From Limonium bicolor (Eukaryota; Streptophyta; Magnoliopsida; Caryophyllales; Plumbaginaceae): a DNA stretch of 64,000 bases. This document shows positions 58,499 to 64,000 of the stretch, piece after piece. A program made the position numbers and the translations under genes. Where the stretch lies: contig CM041778.1 of the NCBI GenBank assembly GCA_023374045.1, forward strand, positions 285,921,533 to 285,985,532. Direction: 5' to 3'. The notes beneath the pieces are model-generated. The model searched no databases. It saw nothing but the letters and a program-made list of their open reading frames with translations, and was not told where the DNA came from. Positions within the stretch are counted from its first letter, which is position 1. Each line of letters begins with the position of its first letter.

Positions 58499-61400
58499 TG
58501 TAACACCCTACCGTTAATCCTATTCTTACCGTATAATCGTCCTGTTAATTCTATCAGTTCGCAGGGAAAATGATACTATTACTACGGCGGGTGGTACAAC
58601 GCCGCTAACCGCCCATACGGCTAGCAAGGCTACACTACCTACAGTGACGGTCTGATGCCTAAGTATACTGAGCTACTACTTCCCATACCAATTACAAAAG
58701 ATAACATACTTACGTTGCTGGATTACCGAGTATTTAAAGTATTTAATTACATCCCTTACCAGTCTTCCCAAAAGAATGAGTTCTACCAATACTCATCTAT
58801 ACCAATTCTCCATCCTTCCTTTATCCAAAAGGGTGTACCCTATGGTACACCGGCTAACAAAATCCTACAGCCGTGTACAACATAGTACACCATTCACGTT
58901 TCATTGTTACAGACAAAAAGAAGTCAAACTAGAACTCTTCGTCATCTTCATCCTTCTCGAGTACCTGCGTGTAGTAAAAACATCGCCCCAAGGGGCTCAG
59001 CAAAAGCTGCGCATGAACTCCGCATATACGTGTGCTAGCTAGGGCACGCCGACTATTTAGGGTCGACTGAACATGCAGTTCATTAATTTCATACATACAT
59101 GCTTCACATTCATCATACATTCATGCTCAATACAATACATAATTCAAGGCAACAATCCAATAGCATACACAATCTTTACCTTCACAAGGGTTAGCCAAGT
59201 TGCGCATCCGGGTAATCGGAATGCAATTTACTCGTTTACTCATTACACATTACTTACTCTTACTTACACTTACTTACTTTTCCATACTTATTACTCATTA
59301 ACTTACTTACTTTTGCTCATGTTAATTCGGTATGACTTCGGCCCGGGGACTACACGTCCCACCACCGGGATTTACTTGACTCACCAATCCGGGATGCTAC
59401 CCATTTAAGGGGTTTGGGCCGCGGACCAGTTTAAGAGTCAGGACTTGGATCCAACCTCTTGTGTCTCTGCATCCTCACGCGTGGCCGAAACTATATCGGA
59501 CTTCTACTCATTCCAATTTAATTACCAATTAAGTTAGATTGGTTAGCTTGTTAGGAATCAGTTAGAAGTCCAATCACAACTTATTTGGTCACAGTACAAT
59601 ACATCATACATACACACACTCATGTTCATCCATACATTTCATGAATTATACAAACTACGATTTAAGAAGATATGCAACAAGGAACAATCTCATGATATTC
59701 ACAAGTAAGCATAATATATCCGATTCGTGCGTTTATCTTATTTGGTGATCAATTAGCACACAACACACAAATCAGAGTAACCAAGATAGCATACGGGGCA
59801 TGAGGAATTCATACCGTTCACCGTGTACTGTACCGATGTTCCTCCGATGTTCATAATTCAAAATCCTATGATATACATACAATCGAGAAATTAATCTAAC
59901 TATCATTAACTTAACTCGACTACTCTTACGTTTCCTAACTCATACTTACTATACCTGTACAATTCTTATACTTACATATGGTTTACTTACTCTTTATTAC
60001 TATTAAAAACTTGTTTATACTCTTAATGACCATTTAAACATCTTTAATTAAGTCCTAATTATCTTATACTATCATTACCATTCACTTCCTTACCTTAATA
60101 CCCATTAATACACTTAATTTTACAATTTTTGGTTGGTCCGGGACCTTCTCCAGGTCTTAAGTCCCGGACCAACACATGGTCACACTCTCGGCTATTTTTA
60201 ATGGCATGGTCCGGGTCCTCATACAGGACTTGAGTCCCGGACCAGAGGCAGTTAAAAGTCTCGGCATGTTTTTGTAGGGTGGTCCGGGTCTTGTACATGG
60301 GACCAAGTCCCGGACCCATGTTGCAGAAAGTCTCGGCTATATTTCAGGGGTGGTCCGGGTCTTTGTATGGGACTTATGTCCCGGACCACTCCTTGTTCCA
60401 ACTCTCGGCTATATTTTCCAGTATGGTCCGGGTCCTTGTCCATGGACTAAGTCCCGGACTTGCTGCAGTATTTTGCAGATTTCAACATTTTCTTATCTGT
60501 TACAAACCAAAATTTGTCTAATTAATCCCCCATTGTTCCTACACTTACTCCCACATATTTTAGCACCTAATTAGGCTCCTAAACATGTTTAAATCCATTG
60601 CTAACCTATTACTCCTTCTATGCTAATTCACTATCTATTTTCTTAAGTCCTCATTTCAGCACTTACATTCTTTTCTCTAGTTGCATTATGCTACAGATTC
60701 CAACTCCCACTTTCTCCACCTTTAGCTCCTTCTTCTAATGTCATTTCTAATGCTTACAAAGTATTTACCATCTCTTCTAACCTACCCACTAACTAGCTCA
60801 AATCAAAATCTGTCACAAGACATATTTTTACCTAGGTTCTAGTTTCTAAGTGTTCTAGTTCTAGGTAAATTTTGACATAACCTCCCCTATAAATGTACAT
60901 CTCACCACATCATTTACTCACATTTTGTTACCCAATTCACCTGTTTTTCAACAATCATAAATATACAAAGCTCCCATACACAAATGCCAAATACTAACCA
61001 CTCTTAAAGATTCCTGCACACTAATTCAATTCCCATCTAGTTGTGACAGTTTTTTTACTTGTCTTTCAAGCTTCAATAATAGTTTAGTTCTTCTTCCTCA
61101 TATTATACTACTACTACTATTTTACAATACACATTTCAAACTTCTAGAATCTGTTACATAAGTATATACAAGACTACACAAGGATAAGCATAATTTACCT
61201 TGTTTCTCTTCTAGTTTTTCCTTTTCTCCTTCTTGCTTCTTCCTTGTTCCTTCTCTCTCTTTCCACCGGTTTTAGTAACCCAAATTCTCTAACACTACAA
61301 CCCATACATACACACCATTTAATTCCAACTAGCCCTTAGATTTATTAATGCTTTAAGGTAAATTTCTAGGGTTTAGAAATTCATTACCTTACAAGGAGAG

Positions 61401-62216
61401 TAGATGAAGCTTAGAGTAGCACAAGGACAATATTTCTACTCCTCCAACAAATGCCAAAATCGGCTGGAACAAGAAGGAGGGGAGTTCAACACTTAGGAAT
61501 CTCTATTTTGAGAATAAGAGCAAGGAAAAGTAATGCTTTTCGATTTCTTTTTACCTTAACCAAAGAGGTGAAGGAGGGCCTTCTAATGGTGGTCTTGAAG
61601 CTCCCAAACAAGAATACCCATGGAGATGAAAGTTCTTGTTTTTGAAAAGAGGGAAATGTTCCCCTTGATGAGAGGAAGACAATGGTGTAATTTTTGTAAT
61701 TTTTGGAGTAGGTTTAGACACCTAACAAGATGAGAGAAGTGGATTTTTGTGAGTGTTCTTCATTTCTCCATTGTTATCGGCTAAAGGAGGAAGAAAGAAA
61801 TCAGAGAGTGAGGGAGGAGGGGTGTACGTGAGTGAAGAGAATGTGAGGGTAGGAGAGAGAGAATGAGAGGTAAAGTAAATAAAGTAGTTTACTTTATTGT
61901 TTTTGTTGTTTTGTAAATAAGAGGGAATAAGTGAGTGTGTGAGAGAGGGATGGGGGCCGGCTGGCACACAGCACACACACACACACTCTACACTTTTATT
62001 TTCAAAAGTGGGACACATAAGTTTGTGTTATTTATGCTTTTACCCCACAACTTCCTGTTTTTGACAGTTTTTACTATTTTCTCGTTTTATTGATTTATTG
62101 GTTCTGAGGCTTCACTAATATTTATTAATGATTATTTAGTTGACCCAAATTTTTACAAGTCTATTTGACCCGCTTAAAGTCACGTTTTCCTAGTTTCCTC
62201 GAAAAACGTGCTTTAA
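58499..62216 (-). repeat. Element B 5' LTR, outer end missing
   Basis: Aligns with the 3' LTR from TGTAACACCC at 58499 to GCTTTAA at 62216. The last 138 bp (equivalent to 45558-45695) are absent. It carries the donor-like AAG/GTAAAA at 61554-61553. It is diverged from the 3' LTR by many substitutions and indels, so the insertion is older than element C. Confidence 0.92.
60120..60465. repeat. Tandem hairpin array, element B 5' LTR
   Basis: Five GGTCCGGG-started hairpin units with the same spacing and linkers as 43440-43780. Several bases differ from the other LTR, for example a GTCCCGGACTTG end in the last unit. Confidence 0.92.
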
Positions 62217-62514
62217 ATACAAGGGGCTGTTGCGGAAATCATAGATGTTGGAAAATGAATTTTAAACTATGGTTTACAATGATATAAATACTATAGCTAT
62301 TAGAGTATTAGTGTGATTAAATGGAACAACTATCATTTAAACATTCACATAAAATAATGTGACATTAATGAGAAAATGGGATTTATAGACTAGGTTATTA
62401 TCAAATAAACCTTAGGAATTATAAGATATGTTATGAAATGTTACAAAATATTAAGAAAAATTCTTAATATAATTGCATAATATAATGCAACAAATGAAAA
62501 TAATCATCTTACAT
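62217..62514. other. Unclassified AT-rich spacer
   Basis: Between the broken end of element B and LTR D. No ORF and no recognised repeat. It does not match LINE 3, so the right flank of the original element B insertion is not preserved here. Confidence 0.6.
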
Positions 62515-64000
62515 TGTAACACCCCTACTACGCACATAACATTTACTTGAAATCGCAGCGGAATTTAAACAGCTAAACAATAACTAAACGATTGGTGCTA
62601 CAACGCCGTCAACCACCCACTGGTTAACAAGGCTGAATAAATACGAGTGTATCGGTCTGATGATCAGACTCCCGAGCATAGAACTAATAACCACATATAC
62701 ATTAACATATTACCGAGTATTTACTTACATCCTTCACTGTATACCATCACTGTAAACTGTTCACAACCAAAATATATAACGCCACGGGAGCACAGGCGCA
62801 TCCCGGGCCCAACATCCAAAGTAATCAAAAGTAAACCTGCATCCTAGAATCTAAAGCCATTCCGCTTCTTCGATCCTCATCCTGCAGTAAAAGAAATATG
62901 GAGCCCCCGAGGGGGTCAGCAACCTTGGCTGGTATGGTTAACGCGCAGCCCATCGGCTACCGGGGTACGCGCAACTAATTGTCATGGTGACATGGCATTC
63001 ATTTTAAAACACACGACATATGCATTATCATAACATAGGTATTGTACACAACATCACACATAACACACGAGAACAATTCCATTTAGGAAGTGAACCAATA
63101 TAATTAGTTCCCATGGAGAGCCTAGAGAATGTTGCCATGCTCATGCTAAGCTCGTTACATATCTCGTTACCATCCTGTTAGATTGAACGGATAACTTAAC
63201 ACAAGGTGCCTCGGATATAGTGATCCAAGCACACCAAAACAACACATAGTATGCCCCTGTGGCCCGACGTGAGTCAGTAAAATAGCCTTGGTTAAGCTAA
63301 AGGGAAGGTTGGAAACCAAATTGGAAAACAACCATAACATACAAAGAGAATCGAACCGGTTATGACATCGACTCCCATATTCACACGCGTGGCCGGAACA
63401 GACCGGACTCCTCACTTCCCCTGTTAGCACTTGTTAGTAGTTCAACATTGAACTCAAGTAAATAATTCACAATAATAGGTCAAGTCTTGTTAGACACACA
63501 AGGGAAGAGAGAGTCATACTTAACAACATAATAATATTTAACAATTGTAAACTCTTTACATGGTTTAATCTTACAAAGTCATTAACACACAGAAAAACAA
63601 ACAACACACAAGCCGGTGTAAACCGGTAGGCAACAGACTGCAAGAAAACCATACCTTGGTCCCTGCTTCGATTTGTTTCCACCGTAGGTCACTCCTATAC
63701 ATGATTAATAACGTCGGTTAATTAATTTATTTAACCTCAAATTTACTAAATGTTTAACATGATATATGACATGTTTTAATGTCTTCACTTATACTTGATT
63801 ACCTACATTATACCCCCTAGGGTTTATTACTTAAGCCATTCTTGTTTGTTTTATTTTTTTTTACAAGTTTAGGTCCGCCGACGACCTTACCGACCGACCT
63901 TACACAAGGTCGGTCCATTCTAGAACATATTACAGTCAAAATTTTCTACTATGACCGACTTGTAAGTTCGGTCCCATGTTCGGTCCATTCCCGAGAGTTT
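62515..64000 (-). mobile_element. LTR D: third Ty3 LTR, runs off the window
   Basis: Starts TGTAACACCCCTACTACGC, so in transcript sense it ends GGGGTGTTACA as in A and B. It shares with B a block at about 62880-63000 (TGCAGTAAAAGAAA, CCCCCGAGGGGGTCAGC, ACGCGC, CTACCGGGGTACGCGC, CAACTAATTGTC) and the GCGTGGCCGGAAC string. A hairpin array begins at about 63868. The rest lies beyond 64000. 3' or solo LTR of a minus-strand element. Confidence 0.82.
63868..64000. repeat. Hairpin units in LTR D (cut by window end)
   Basis: GGTCCGCCGACGACC with ACCGACCGACCTTACACAAGG and GTCGGTCC, then ACCGACTTGTAAGTTCGGTCC and a further GTTCGGTCC. Minus-strand linkers read GGAATGGACCGA, matching GGAATGGTCCGA of LTR A. 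Confidence 0.8.

Larger units (their letters stand above)
41806..62216 (-). mobile_element. Element B: chromovirus with gag-AlkB, split by element C
   Basis: A Ty3/gypsy element read on the minus strand: 5' LTR 62216-58499 (outer end lost), leader, gag with introns, AlkB domain, protease-RT-RNase H-integrase with chromodomain (stop at 46153), polypurine tract, 3' LTR 45695-41806. Element C (46895-53126) lies inside the integrase with a TCTGG duplication. The chromodomain and layout place it with chromoviruses, probably Tekay. Without element C it is about 14 kb, long for the lineage because of 3.7-3.9-kb LTRs and the AlkB insert. It landed in LINE 3; the left flank is ATTAA, but the right flank is destroyed, so the target duplication is untested. 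Confidence 0.93.

Overview
The window is a repeat-dense piece of a plant nuclear genome. Evidence: LTR retrotransposons of plant lineages (a chromodomain Ty3/gypsy element, an Athila-like Ty3 element and a Ty1/copia element), plant L1-type LINEs with an RNase H tail, MULE, CACTA, hAT and Stowaway DNA transposons, and two intron-bearing host genes, one of them a TRICHOME BIREFRINGENCE-LIKE (TBL) acetyltransferase. I cannot name the species; intron style and gene content fit a eudicot.

Layout. 1-3908: LTR of a Ty3 element running in from the left (LTR A). 4466-6610: MULE with a transposase tail. 6781-15160: MITEs, a LINE 3' fragment, degenerate tandem repeats and AT-rich DNA. 15182-24622: one 5'-truncated LINE (minus strand) split by a CACTA element (16955-18242) and a complete but broken copia element (18460-23760). 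24623-28265: AT-rich DNA with a long-TIR element. 28266-36600: the gene island, a TBL gene (plus, 4 exons) facing an uncharacterised acidic-protein gene (minus, 4 coding exons). 37020-41805: a third LINE (minus), split by a hAT element that carries a second hAT-like element. 41806-62216: a large chromovirus (element B, minus strand), split by a gag-only Athila-like element (element C, plus, 46895-53126). 62217-64000: a short unclassified stretch, then the edge of another Ty3 LTR (LTR D).

Main discovery candidate. Between gag and protease, element B carries an AlkB-type 2-oxoglutarate/Fe(II) dioxygenase domain in the sense orientation. The domain shows the HxD...H iron ligands and the C-terminal RxNLTFR signature. 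Three GT-AG introns in and after gag each restore reading frame, and the third joins gag to AlkB. A further donor in the 5' LTR and an acceptor exactly at the gag ATG predict a spliced gag-AlkB mRNA next to the unspliced genomic RNA. An AATAAA lies between AlkB and pol. This copy has frameshifts and stops, but the design reads as a retrotransposon encoding its own nucleic-acid demethylase.

Second candidate. LTRs A, B and D carry tandem GC-rich hairpins at the same relative LTR position. In A and B the period is about 73 bp. The stems differ between families but stay self-complementary, which looks like compensatory change in a selected RNA structure. In A and B the array lies downstream of the predicted LTR splice donor, so only unspliced RNA would keep it. 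Element C has its own, unrelated GC-rich hairpin cassettes in its LTR and leader.
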